In this document: positions 26,877 to 35,090 of the stretch, piece by piece
Position numbering within the stretch: position 1 is the first letter of the stretch
How the letters are laid out: each line of letters opens with the position of its first letter
Source: Acidobacteriota bacterium
GTDB taxonomy: Bacteria > Acidobacteriota > Thermoanaerobaculia > Multivoradales > JAHZIX01
DNA length: 64,000 nt
NCBI GenBank assembly: GCA_034211275.1
Contig: JAXHTF010000004.1
Location: 1-64,000 of the forward strand
Reading direction: 5' to 3'
Notes under the pieces: generated by a model
The model's input: only the letters and a program-made list of their open reading frames with translations
Database searches by the model: none
What the model was told of the DNA's origin: nothing
Made by a program: the position numbers and the translations under genes

Positions 26877-27458
26877 ATGAGTAAGCTAAGGCAGTTCTCA
26901 GGGTTCATAGCTGGAATGGCTTTCGTTGCTGACCTGATAACCATAGCTTCATTCATTTACGGTGCATTCTTTCGAGACGCAGCCTTGTCTGGGGAAGGTG
27001 TTAAGAGCCATGTTGCGCTCATCGTAGTCATATTCATCTTTGCGGTACTCCTGGCGCGATACGCGAGGAGCGAAGCGAAGGGGCTTGATTGGGTATGGTC
27101 GCTTTTCGCATGGCTGTATGTCTTGTATGGAGCAGTTATTCTGGCGTTTGTGGTCTATGAGGGGATGTACTTCCAAGCTATCACTTGGGAGTGGCTGGCT
27201 GTGAATCTAACGCTTGTGACGCTAACCGCTGGCTTGGGCTTCATAGTCATGGCTCTCGTGTCGAAGAAAAAGTTGGTGCACTTTGCTGCGCCTTTCATGG
27301 TTGTTGCTCTAGAGCATATTGGCTTATGGGTAGTGAAGGTGGTTAGAGGAAAGTTGTTCCTGTTCGACGCGCAGTTTGGCTATGAAACCCTTCTATTTCT
27401 GTACTCTGGGGCGCTAATTGCAGCACTTCTTGGTCTCGGAAGGCAGCAGGCTCAGTGA
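26877..27458 (+). CDS. six-helix membrane protein in cassette island
   Basis: The 193-residue protein has six hydrophobic segments (about residues 5-30, 43-60, 72-97, 102-127, 137-157 and 165-187) and almost no soluble part. No transporter or enzyme motif is visible. GAGAGGAAACC lies about 8 bases before the ATG. The gene has an A+T-richer composition than the flanking chromosome and follows the same gene-hairpin pattern as its neighbours. Membrane proteins are common among defence effectors and cassette genes, but nothing specific supports a role here. Confidence 0.65.
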   Translation: MSKLRQFSGFIAGMAFVADLITIASFIYGAFFRDAALSGEGVKSHVALIVVIFIFAVLLARYARSEAKGLDWVWSLFAWLYVLYGAVILAFVVYEGMYFQAITWEWLAVNLTLVTLTAGLGFIVMALVSKKKLVHFAAPFMVVALEHIGLWVVKVVRGKLFLFDAQFGYETLLFLYSGALIAALLGLGRQQAQ

Positions 27459-27485
27459 GGTCTGATGAAATCCTGGTTGCTGCGC

Positions 27486-27543
27486 ATAGCAACTCGCTAG
27501 AGCGGGCACGCTGCGCGCCCCGCTCAGCCCAAGGCCGTTGAAC
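27486..27543. repeat. attC-like hairpin with GTTGAAC core
   Basis: The 3' end GTTGAAC (27537-27543) fits the integron consensus GTTRRRY, and CAAC at 27490-27493 can pair with its GTTG. The inner stem GAGCGGG/CCCGCTC encloses a CG-rich loop. It begins about 30 bp after the membrane-protein gene and ends 13 bp before the next start. Confidence 0.5.
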
Positions 27544-27556
27544 GACAGGAAGGTGA

Positions 27557-27895
27557 ATGAAGCGAAATAGAATGTTGGATTGGGAAGCGCGAGGGCGACA
27601 TCGCTCGGGAATTGATCCGGTACTATCGGAAGTAGATCCGGTCTTGGATGTAGCTCTCGATGTCTTGGCGAGGGCGCAGATTGCCACGATGTCACCCCTC
27701 GAGATGGGTCAACTCGTCTATCCGCAAGCGCGGCCGGTGCCGATTGAGCAAGTGCCAGATGCCGTAGTTCGGGAGCACCTCACTCGATACTCTCGTCGTG
27801 AACTGGAGCGAGGACAGTTCTTCGAGGTGGTGCAAGGAAAATTCACCTTTTTCATGGACCACGAAGCCAAGAGAAAGCGCGAGGCAAGCTCGTGA
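27557..27895 (+). CDS. hypothetical cassette protein
   Basis: The 112-residue soluble protein has no motif I recognise. It is charged, with a central segment RAQIATMSPLEMGQLVYPQA and a C-terminal YSRRELERGQFFEVVQGKFTFF that looks like a small alpha/beta domain. AGGAAGGTGA stands directly before the ATG, a good ribosome-binding site. TTGAACGACAG just upstream and CTGTCGTTCAA just downstream form an 11-bp inverted repeat around the gene, consistent with a cassette bounded by related recombination sites. Expression is plausible; function is unknown. Confidence 0.55.
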   Translation: MKRNRMLDWEARGRHRSGIDPVLSEVDPVLDVALDVLARAQIATMSPLEMGQLVYPQARPVPIEQVPDAVVREHLTRYSRRELERGQFFEVVQGKFTFFMDHEAKRKREASS

Positions 27896-27901
27896 GCTGT
27901 C

Positions 27902-27961
27902 GTTCAATCCAGCCCCTGGACCGGCCAGCTGGCGCCTCCGGTGGGGGCATCAACGTTGGGC
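27902..27961. repeat. attC-like hairpin with GTTGGGC core
   Basis: The 3' end GTTGGGC (27955-27961) matches GTTRRRY exactly. The 5' end GTTCAAT (27902-27908) matches the partner core RYYYAAC in six of seven positions. The inner stem GCCCCTGGACCGG pairs with CCGGTGGGGGC with two bulged bases. It starts seven bases after the preceding stop codon. Confidence 0.5.
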
Positions 27962-28155
27962 GCCCCTAGCAGCCCGTGGCAAGAGTCAGACGCCAGCGAG
28001 AGCGAGCAATTTTTCGCCGAATCAAGGCCGGAAAACCGCAGGCGATGCGAGTATCGGCGAGGTTTTCGAACGAAGATTCGGCGGAAAAGGGCCGCTCGCA
28101 GCGCGGCTCGACTTCTGCCACGGGCTGCTAGCTTGACTGCTGTAGACTTAGGCTC

Positions 28156-28425
28156 ATGTCCGCGCGGAAGAAGCTTCTCGACCAGATCCTCCGCGGGACC
28201 GCCGATGCCAATGTCCCGTTTCAGCGGCTCTGCTCCCTCCTCCGGAATCTGGGTTTTGACGAGCGGACCAAAGGCAGCCACCACATCTTCACGATGGAGG
28301 GCATTCCGGAGATCTTGAACCTGCAGCCCAAAGGAGCCAAGGCCAAGGCCAAGGCCTACCAGGTTCGCCAGGTCCGGGATGTCATCCTGAAATACCGTCT
28401 CGCTGGAGGAAATGATGAGCGGTAA
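28156..28425 (+). CDS. hicA: HicA-type mRNA interferase toxin
   Basis: The 89-residue protein has the double-stranded RNA-binding-like HicA fold: FQRLCSLLRNLGFDERTKGSHHIFTMEG, in which the His of GSHHIF is the catalytic position, followed by LNLQPKGAKAKAKAYQVRQVRDVILKY. HicA cleaves mRNA and is neutralised by HicB. The HicB gene overlaps its 3' end by 11 bp. Lys-Ala repeats in the middle (GAKAKAKAYQ) suit RNA binding. It closes the cassette series and may itself be a stabilising cassette. Confidence 0.85.
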   Translation: MSARKKLLDQILRGTADANVPFQRLCSLLRNLGFDERTKGSHHIFTMEGIPEILNLQPKGAKAKAKAYQVRQVRDVILKYRLAGGNDER

Positions 28426-28633
28426 GCCTCGATACGAAGTCATCATCTATTGGAGCGATGAGGATGACGCCTTCATCGCCGAGGTGCCGGAGCTTCCGGG
28501 CTGTGCGGCGGACGGCCAGACCTACGAAGCGGCGCTCGCGAACGTGCAAGTCATTATCGCCGAGTGGATCGAAACCGCTGAGGAGCTCGGGCGGCCGATC
28601 CCGGAACCCCGTGGAAGACTCATGTTCGCTTAG
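28415..28633 (+). CDS. hicB: HicB-type antitoxin
   Basis: The 72-residue protein matches HicB: YEVIIYWSDEDDAFIAEVPELPGCAADGQTYEAALANVQVIIAEWIETAEE, a degenerate RNase-H-like fold, then PIPEPRG. No separate DNA-binding domain follows, as in short HicB forms. GGAGGA at 28405-28410 favours the ATG at 28415 over the one at 28412. It is translationally coupled with hicA. Confidence 0.88.
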   Translation: MSGKPRYEVIIYWSDEDDAFIAEVPELPGCAADGQTYEAALANVQVIIAEWIETAEELGRPIPEPRGRLMFA

Positions 28634-28654
28634 GCTCCGCGCTCAACCAAGCGC

Positions 28655-28686
28655 CTGCACCGGGCGGCGCGCGCCGCCCGGTGCAG
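28655..28686. repeat. perfect 32-bp palindrome
   Basis: Sixteen-base arms (CTGCACCGGGCGGCGC and its complement) meet with no spacer, 21 bp after the hicB stop. As RNA it would form a very stable hairpin and could end hicAB transcription, but no T-run follows. It lies between the cassette genes and the vapC remnant. Confidence 0.7.
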
Positions 28687-28729
28687 GGCAAGAGACATTG
28701 GCCACTGCCTTGCGACCCCCCGACCCAAC

Positions 28730-28863
28730 CCCGCAGCCACGGCCTGACCCTCCCCAGCACCGATCTCCTCATCGCCGCCTGCGCCCGCCACCACGATCTT
28801 GCCCTGCTGCACCGGGATCGCCACTTCGAGCTGCTGGCGGAGGCGGTGCCGGTCTCTTCTTGA
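28730..28863 (+). pseudogene. vapC 3' fragment (right copy of direct repeat)
   Basis: This encodes SHGLTLPSTDLLIAACARHH and the rest of the PIN C-terminus (to VPVSS and the stop) with two amino-acid changes from vapC at 22530-22928. The first two-thirds of the toxin, including the catalytic Asp and Glu near the N-terminus, are missing, and no antitoxin is adjacent. It cannot be active alone. Either it is the remnant of a second vapBC locus, or it is a duplicated end produced when the island was inserted. Confidence 0.8.
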
Positions 28864-28899
28864 GGTTGGCCACCCGGCGACCGCTTTCACCACGGACTC

Positions 28900-31125
28900 T
28901 CAGGCGGCGTTGTCCTGTTTCGGGGCTGTTGGTGAGGTGGGCTGGAAAAGCTTTTCTAGCTCTTCGAACGCAGGGTACTTTTCACTCTTGGTGAAGCGCA
29001 TCTCGAGCTCTTCCCAGGTTTTCTCGATCCATTTCTTGTCCTTTTCGGACAGGTACCAGGACAGAGGTGGATTGGCGCCGGGACCTTTACAGTCCTGGGG
29101 TGGCTGGATCACGACGGGAAGCACTTTGCTGGGCCGGGAGTTCTCGTTCTCGAAGTCCTCGGAGTCATCGGAGATCGTGCCGATGAGGGCCTGGAGCTCG
29201 AGGCTGTTGCGCCAAAGTTGCGAGGAGGTTCTGACCTTCTCGAGGGTGCGCGCCGGGGCGGTGGTGGACTCGAGCCAGCTGAGCAGTCCTGCCTCTCTAC
29301 TCTGGCCAGAGCTTTCGCACGGCTCCGGGAAGGCGTTGACCTGGATGAACACGATCTTGGAGAACTGGTCGAGCACCTCCTCCTCGTTCATTGCCAGGAT
29401 CCATTCGATGGCGCTGACGACGCCCTGGTTGTCGAAGTAGCCCCCGTCGGCAGCGTGGAAGCGTGCGAGTCGTAGTTTCTCGTTGCCCTTATCGTCCCAT
29501 TGCGGACGGGCCACGGGAGTAACAAACGGGAAGGTGGAGGACAACCGGGCGGCGGTGACGGTAGGAAGGTCGAGAAGGTTCCCAGAGACATCGGTCAGCG
29601 AGCGAGGAGCGGTTCCACGAGGGGGTTCAAACAGGTCTTGGTCCTTCGGTCCATTGTCGGCTCGCAGCTTCGCTACGTCGAAAGTCGCGAGCTGGAGCTG
29701 TCGCCCATCCTCGACGATCGTGGAGTTGAAGACCACCGAGGGAAGCCAGCCCTCGCGCGTTCCCTTCATCCAGTCCGAGAGCCAGGGGCCGTTCTCCCCG
29801 AGGTCCTCCGGCAGGAGTTTTTGCTGCTTGGCGTTTCTTAGCCAGGCCCGCTCCATGGCCCAGGCTCGATCCTTGTGCTTCTTGACGAAGAATGGAAAGA
29901 AGGCGCGGAGGAAATCCGGGTAAATCAAGCCCCAGGCGGTGGCTTCGAGGCTGCTCGCCTTGGCGGCCTCGCGGATGGAGGCGAGGGTTTCTCGGTCGGG
30001 GGCCGCCTGCTCGGGATCGAAGCCGTGGAGATAGTGGAAGAGGCCGGCGCTGCCGCCGGAAACCGAGCTGACCAAGTAGATGGAACGGGTGAAATCTTCG
30101 CCGAAGCGCTCCTGAAGCCCGGTGAGGACCTGCGCGGTCCAGGCCGCAGCCTGAATACCACCCCCGGAGGCCGCCACTACCGTGAGCACCGGCTTCTCGT
30201 CTCTCAGGCCTTGTCGCTGCAAGTCCAAACGGGCTTGTAAGGCTTGAACAGCTTCCGGTGGGTCGGTCTCCAGCTGTTTGACGCTGAAGTAGTGGTCCTT
30301 GGGAGCAACAAATCCCAGAATGATCAGGCCCGCGAGGAGACCCAAGAGCACCGGAACGCGGTAGCGGTCGAGATAGAAACTGACACCGCTGAAGAAGGAG
30401 ACCAGAAGCATGAACCAGCCGAGGATATAGACCAGGGTCGGCGCTAGCTGAGGGGATTCTTCGAGCGAAGGCTCAAGGCCGAAATAGCCACCGATGTAGA
30501 AGGAAATCAAGATTCCCAGCGTCGTGAAAGCCAGAGCTTGGCCCGGCTGTAGCCCCTGCTGACCCTCGTCGTAGAATCCCGGCCCGAAGACACGCAAGGG
30601 CCGGGTGAGGGGGCGCTTCACCCTCCGTTGCAGAGAGGGCAGGAGCTTCCGGACGAAGAAGCCGCGGACTTTCTCGATGAGGACGATCACCAGAGCGGCG
30701 GCGAGGATTCCAGCGGCGATGGCGAGGGCCGCGTACCAGTAGCAGAAGCCATCCTCCTCCGGGGTGTTCTGGAGGCCGAGTGCGGCGATCAGGATGAGCG
30801 CCGCTGGCTGAGCGACAAACCCACGATAGGCGGTGGCATTGTCGAGCCAGCTAGGGAGCTTCAGGGGACGGACCTGGAAGCGAATCTCCGCCAGCTTCCA
30901 AATGGTCAGGAGCAGCAGGCCGCAGAGACTGGCAAAGAGGCAGGCGAAGAAGGCGCTCAGGGCGAGCTGCTTGAGATTTCCCATCAGCATCATGTTGGTG
31001 AGCGTCGAAGGGCCGCAAAGGCCGAAGAATCCGAGGGCGATCAAGGCGAAAAGACCGAGGATGGGGACCCGCGCCAAGAACAGGTGAGAGACGACAACGG
31101 CCCAGGACGACATCGGCTGTTTCAT
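28900..31125 (-). CDS. patatin-like phospholipase with membrane domain
   Basis: The 741-residue protein has about eight membrane helices in the first 290 residues, then a patatin lipase domain. The oxyanion loop is VVAASGGGIQAAAW, the nucleophile Ser359 lies in SSVSGGSAGLF (GxSxG), and the catalytic Asp560 in ADGGYFDNQG. Patatins cut acyl chains from lipids; coupling to an N-terminal membrane bundle suggests action on the cell's own membrane or lipid turnover. GAGGT precedes the ATG. The gene is divergent from the hydrogenase operon and lies just outside the accessory island. Patatins also act as effectors in defence systems, but nothing here links it to one. Confidence 0.85.
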   Translation of the reverse strand: MKQPMSSWAVVVSHLFLARVPILGLFALIALGFFGLCGPSTLTNMMLMGNLKQLALSAFFACLFASLCGLLLLTIWKLAEIRFQVRPLKLPSWLDNATAYRGFVAQPAALILIAALGLQNTPEEDGFCYWYAALAIAAGILAAALVIVLIEKVRGFFVRKLLPSLQRRVKRPLTRPLRVFGPGFYDEGQQGLQPGQALAFTTLGILISFYIGGYFGLEPSLEESPQLAPTLVYILGWFMLLVSFFSGVSFYLDRYRVPVLLGLLAGLIILGFVAPKDHYFSVKQLETDPPEAVQALQARLDLQRQGLRDEKPVLTVVAASGGGIQAAAWTAQVLTGLQERFGEDFTRSIYLVSSVSGGSAGLFHYLHGFDPEQAAPDRETLASIREAAKASSLEATAWGLIYPDFLRAFFPFFVKKHKDRAWAMERAWLRNAKQQKLLPEDLGENGPWLSDWMKGTREGWLPSVVFNSTIVEDGRQLQLATFDVAKLRADNGPKDQDLFEPPRGTAPRSLTDVSGNLLDLPTVTAARLSSTFPFVTPVARPQWDDKGNEKLRLARFHAADGGYFDNQGVVSAIEWILAMNEEEVLDQFSKIVFIQVNAFPEPCESSGQSREAGLLSWLESTTAPARTLEKVRTSSQLWRNSLELQALIGTISDDSEDFENENSRPSKVLPVVIQPPQDCKGPGANPPLSWYLSEKDKKWIEKTWEELEMRFTKSEKYPAFEELEKLFQPTSPTAPKQDNAA

Positions 31126-31465
31126 GGGTGACCTCGTTGGCTCAGTTTCAGGACTCTGATTCGAACAAGCAGCTGTACAGATCTCGGGGGAGAGCTCGGG
31201 ATCTCGTAGGGATGAGACGGTCCTATCCTGAGCTTTTCCCCATTCGCTTGCTCGGCTCTCGTAGAAGACTGTTCCTTCGCCAGCCTATCTGCAAGCTGTG
31301 GATCAGGCCGTAGCTTCGGCCGCAGCGGCAGAGCTTTGCCGCCGCTCGTCCTACCCCGAGAGGTAGGGGAGTCACTACCCCCCGGCGTATTCCAAAACAC
31401 CCCCGCGGATGTTTTGACCTTCTGCTTCGAAAGGCATACTCGGAAAAAATCAGGAGGGAACGCCC
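31126..31465. other. divergent intergenic region, patatin / hydrogenase
   Basis: No gene is seen in these 340 bp. They must hold the promoters for the patatin gene (-) and the hydrogenase operon (+). A stem CCTACC/GGTAGG lies at 31350-31367, followed by GTCACTACCCCCC, so GGTAG-type elements occur on both strands about 110 bp before the hydrogenase start. I could not assign -35/-10 or sigma-54 boxes with confidence. Confidence 0.4.
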
Positions 31466-32602
31466 ATGGCTCAAGAACGCCCCTGGATCCTCGACGAGTT
31501 ACGCCGGAAAGGTGTCTCTCGCCGCGACTTTCTTCGCTTTTGCGGGATCATGGCTGGAGCTCTGGCCTTGCCCAAATCCGTTGGGGCCCAAATGGCCCAG
31601 GCTTTGGAGAACACCCGCAAGCCCATTCTGGTGTGGCTCGAATTTCAGGACTGCGCGGGCAACACCGAATCCTTCCTCCGGGCCAGCCGGCCCAGCGTAG
31701 CCGACATCATTCTCGACGTTCTCTCCGTGGACTACCACGAGACCATCATGGCCGCCGCCGGTCATCAGGCGGAGGCGAATCTGCATGGGGTGGTGGAGGA
31801 GTATGCGGGCCAGTATCTGGCGGTGGTGGAAGGCTCCATCCCCACCGGGGCCAACGGCGCCTATTGCACCGTCGGCGGCCGCTCGGCGCTGGACATCGCC
31901 CGGGAGGTTTGCGGTCATGCTGCGGCGACCATCGCCATCGGCACCTGCGCCGCCTACGGCGGGATTCCGGCGGCAGCGCCCAACCCCACCGGCGCCTTGG
32001 GAGTCAAGGACGCCCTGCCGGAGCTCGACACGGTGGTCAACCTGCCCGCCTGCCCGGCCAACGGCGAGAACCTCGCCGCCCTCATCGTCTACTACCTGAC
32101 CTACGACCGCTGGCCGCCCCTGGACCACTACGGCCGGCCCCTCTTCGCCTACGGCAAGAGCATCCACGACAACTGCGAGCGCCGCGCCCATTACGACGCG
32201 GGGCAGTACGTGGAGCAATGGGGCGATCTGGGGCACCGCCAGGGGTACTGCCTGTACAAGGTGGGCTGCAAGGGTCCGGTGACCTATCAGAACTGTCCCA
32301 ACATCGGCTGGAACGAGGGGACCAATTGGCCCATCGGCTGCGGGCATCCGTGCATCGGCTGCGCCGAGCCGGACTTCTGGGACAAGATGACCCCCTTCTA
32401 CGCTCACCTCAGCGGGGTTCCCGGTTTCGGCGTGCAGTCCAACATCGACCGCATCGGTCTGTGGGCCACCGCCGGCGTCGGCGCCGCCTTTGCCGGCCAC
32501 GGGCTGGTGCAGATCGGCCGCACCATGGCCGCCAAGCGCGCCCACAAGGCTGACGCCGAACCGGTCTCCGACGCTGCAGCGGAGAAAGGAGAAGAGTCAT
32601 GA
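31466..32602 (+). CDS. hyaA: [NiFe] hydrogenase small subunit, group 1
   Basis: The 378-residue electron-transfer subunit has the Tat signal SRRDFLRFCG at residues 18-27. Cluster ligands are C134 and C196 for the proximal site, H234, C237, C262 and C268 for the distal cluster, and C277, C296 and C299 for the medial one. The first proximal motif reads QDCAGNTES, so the second Cys of the usual CxxC is Asn66. An extra Cys292 precedes the medial pair (PIGCGHPCIGC). The C-terminus has a weak hydrophobic anchor (ATAGVGAAFAGHGL). AGGAGGGAACGCCC precedes the ATG. It is the first gene of a 12-gene operon and overlaps the large subunit by 4 bp. Confidence 0.95.
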   Translation: MAQERPWILDELRRKGVSRRDFLRFCGIMAGALALPKSVGAQMAQALENTRKPILVWLEFQDCAGNTESFLRASRPSVADIILDVLSVDYHETIMAAAGHQAEANLHGVVEEYAGQYLAVVEGSIPTGANGAYCTVGGRSALDIAREVCGHAAATIAIGTCAAYGGIPAAAPNPTGALGVKDALPELDTVVNLPACPANGENLAALIVYYLTYDRWPPLDHYGRPLFAYGKSIHDNCERRAHYDAGQYVEQWGDLGHRQGYCLYKVGCKGPVTYQNCPNIGWNEGTNWPIGCGHPCIGCAEPDFWDKMTPFYAHLSGVPGFGVQSNIDRIGLWATAGVGAAFAGHGLVQIGRTMAAKRAHKADAEPVSDAAAEKGEES

Positions 32603-34311
32603 CCCACGTTGTGGTCGACCCCGTCACCCGCATCGAGGGGCATCTACGCATCGAAGCCCAGGTGGAGAACGGCCGGGTGCAGGACGCCTGGTCGTCGTCC
32701 ACCATGTTCCGGGGCATCGAGATCATTTTGAAGGGCCGGGACCCGCGGGATGCCTGGGCATTTTGCCAGCGCATCTGCGGCGTGTGCACCACGGTCCACG
32801 CCATCGCCTCCATCCGGGCGGTGGAGAACGCCATCGGCGCCGAGCCGCCGCCCAACGCGCGGCTGCTGCGCAACCTGGTGATGGCCGCCCAGATGGTCCA
32901 CGACCACGTCATCCACTTCTACCACCTCCACGCCCTGGACTGGGTGGACGTGGTGGCGGCGCTGAGCGCGGATCCGGCGGAGACCGCTCAGCTGGCGCAG
33001 AACATCTCCGACTGGCCTCTGTCCAGCGCCAAATACTTCCGCGGGGTCAAGGACCGCGTCCAGACCTTCGTCGACCAGGGGCAGCTGGGTCCCTTCGCCA
33101 ACGCCTATTGGGGTCATCCGGCCTACGAGCTGCCGGCGGCGGCCAATCTGCTGGCGGTGGCCCACTACCTGGAGGCGCTGGATTGGCAGCGGGAGTTCAT
33201 CAAGATCCACGCCATTCTGGGCGGCAAGAACCCCCACCTGCAGAGCTTCCTGGTGGGCGGCATGGCGACGCCGGTGGATCCGGACAGCCAGGCGGCGATC
33301 AATATCGACTCCATCAACCACATGCGCAAGCTCATCGCCCAGGCCGAGCGCTTCGTCTCCCAGGTCTACATTCCCGACCTGCTGGCGGTGGCTTCTTTCT
33401 ACAAGCCCTGGGCGGGCTACGGCGCCGGGCCGCGCAACTTCCTGGTCTACGGTGACTATCCCGAAGGGGACGGCCCCCAGGCCCCCCTCTTCATGCCTTC
33501 GGGAGTGATCTACGGCGGCGATCTGGCCGGCGTGCAGCCGGTGGATCCGGCCAAGATCACCGAGCAGGTAACCCACTCCTGGTATTCCTACTCCGGCGGC
33601 GACGGGCAGGCTCTGCATCCCTTCGAGGGAGAGACGGAGCCCAACTACACGGGGCCGGAGCCGCCCTACCAGCGCCTCCACACCGACGGCAAGTACAGCT
33701 GGCTCAAATCCCCCCGCTACGACGGCAAGGCCATGGAAGTGGGGCCCCTGGCCCGCACCCTGGTGGCCTACGCCCGGGAGCAGCCGCGGGTGCGGCAGCT
33801 GGTGGACACCACCCTGGGCCAGCTGGAGGTCGGCGCACCGGCGCTCTTCTCCACCCTCGGCCGGGTGGCCGCTCGGGGCCTCGAGACCCAGCTGCTGGTC
33901 GAACGGCTGGGGGATTGGGTCGGCGAGCTGGAGGACAACATGGGCCGCGGCGAGCTGCGCATCCACGACAACTCCAAGTGGGAGCCCGCGTCCTGGCCCA
34001 AGGACTGCACCGGGGCCGGTTTTCACGAGGCGCCTCGCGGCTCCCTGGGCCATTGGGTGCACATCGTGGACGGCCAGATCGAGAACTACCAATGCATCGT
34101 CCCGAGCACCTGGAACGCCGGACCACGGGACGCCGACGGCCAGCGCGGCCCCTACGAGGAAGCGCTGTTGGGAACGCCGGTGGCGGATCCGGAGCAGCCC
34201 ATCGAGATCCTGCGCACGGTGCACTCCTTCGATCCCTGCATGGCCTGTGGCGTGCACGTGGTGGATTCCCGCCGCCGTGAGCTCTCCAAGGTCAAGGTGA
34301 ATCCGATATGA
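32599..34311 (+). CDS. hyaB: [NiFe] hydrogenase large subunit, group 1
   Basis: The 570-residue catalytic subunit has the Ni-Fe site Cys residues in RICGVC (C60, C63) and in DPCMACGVH (C547, C550), with H553 as the processing site. A 17-residue C-terminal tail after His553 should be removed by the protease encoded two genes downstream. The N-terminal VDPVTRIEGHLRIEA is a group 1 signature. It oxidises H2 on the periplasmic side after Tat export with the small subunit. Start and stop overlap the neighbouring genes by 4 bp each. Confidence 0.97.
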   Translation: MTHVVVDPVTRIEGHLRIEAQVENGRVQDAWSSSTMFRGIEIILKGRDPRDAWAFCQRICGVCTTVHAIASIRAVENAIGAEPPPNARLLRNLVMAAQMVHDHVIHFYHLHALDWVDVVAALSADPAETAQLAQNISDWPLSSAKYFRGVKDRVQTFVDQGQLGPFANAYWGHPAYELPAAANLLAVAHYLEALDWQREFIKIHAILGGKNPHLQSFLVGGMATPVDPDSQAAINIDSINHMRKLIAQAERFVSQVYIPDLLAVASFYKPWAGYGAGPRNFLVYGDYPEGDGPQAPLFMPSGVIYGGDLAGVQPVDPAKITEQVTHSWYSYSGGDGQALHPFEGETEPNYTGPEPPYQRLHTDGKYSWLKSPRYDGKAMEVGPLARTLVAYAREQPRVRQLVDTTLGQLEVGAPALFSTLGRVAARGLETQLLVERLGDWVGELEDNMGRGELRIHDNSKWEPASWPKDCTGAGFHEAPRGSLGHWVHIVDGQIENYQCIVPSTWNAGPRDADGQRGPYEEALLGTPVADPEQPIEILRTVHSFDPCMACGVHVVDSRRRELSKVKVNPI

Positions 34312-35090
34312 GCGCTCCCACCGCTACCGGTCCCGCCGGCTCGGTGCCCCTGGCGCCGACGCCGGCCTCCGCCGGCCGGACCGCGGCTTCCGCCACCCAG
34401 GCTCGGCCAGCCCTGCGCCGCTACTACACCTGGCAGCTGCCGGTGCGCATCACCCACTGGCTCATCGCCATCTCCATCGTGGTGCTCTCGGCCACCGGCT
34501 TCTACATCGGCAACCCCTTCATCGTGGTTCCCGGCGAGGCGCGCTACAGCTTCGTCATGGGCACGGTGAAGGCGGTGCACTCCTACTTCGCCATCGTCTT
34601 CACCCTCTCGGTGCTCAGCCGCATTCTGTGGATGTTTCTGGGCAACCGCTACTCGCGCTGGGATCAATTCATCCCGGTGAGCCGAGAGCGGCGCAAAAAG
34701 CTGGTGGAGACCTTCACCTTCTACATATTCCTTCATACCAAGCCGCCGGACACCCGCGGTCACAACCCGCTGGCGGGGCTGGCCTACAGCCTGGTCTTCG
34801 TGCTCTATCTGACGGCCATCGTCACGGGCCTGGCGCTCTACGGCATGAGTGCCCACGTCGACTCGTGGATGCGCATCTTCGGCGGATTGCTGCCGTGGCT
34901 CGGCGGCGCCCAGACGGCGCGCTGGATTCACCACGCGGTGATGTGGCTGCTGCTGGGCTTTGCGGTGCATCACGTCTATAGCGCCTGGCTGATGGCGGCG
35001 GTGGAGAAGACCGGCACCATGGATTCCATCTTCTCCGGCTACAAATTCCGCGAGCCGACCCCGGAGGACGAGGAGGAGGAGAAATCTTGA
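34308..35090 (+). CDS. hyaC: hydrogenase b-type cytochrome
   Basis: The 260-residue membrane cytochrome b has a Pro/Ala-rich N-terminal extension of about 35 residues, then four transmembrane helices. Candidate haem ligands are His in PVRITHWLIAI, KAVHSYFAIV and the final helix region IHHAVMWLLLGFAVHHVYS. It anchors the hydrogenase and passes electrons to the quinone pool. An acidic C-terminus (TPEDEEEEKS) ends the protein. It overlaps hyaB by 4 bp and the protease gene by 4 bp. Confidence 0.93.
   Translation: MSAPTATGPAGSVPLAPTPASAGRTAASATQARPALRRYYTWQLPVRITHWLIAISIVVLSATGFYIGNPFIVVPGEARYSFVMGTVKAVHSYFAIVFTLSVLSRILWMFLGNRYSRWDQFIPVSRERRKKLVETFTFYIFLHTKPPDTRGHNPLAGLAYSLVFVLYLTAIVTGLALYGMSAHVDSWMRIFGGLLPWLGGAQTARWIHHAVMWLLLGFAVHHVYSAWLMAAVEKTGTMDSIFSGYKFREPTPEDEEEEKS

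Noticed and set aside
28900-31125. Patatin as effector of a CBASS system
   Set aside because: No nucleotidyltransferase or ubiquitin-like genes are adjacent, and the large N-terminal membrane domain is unlike CapV.
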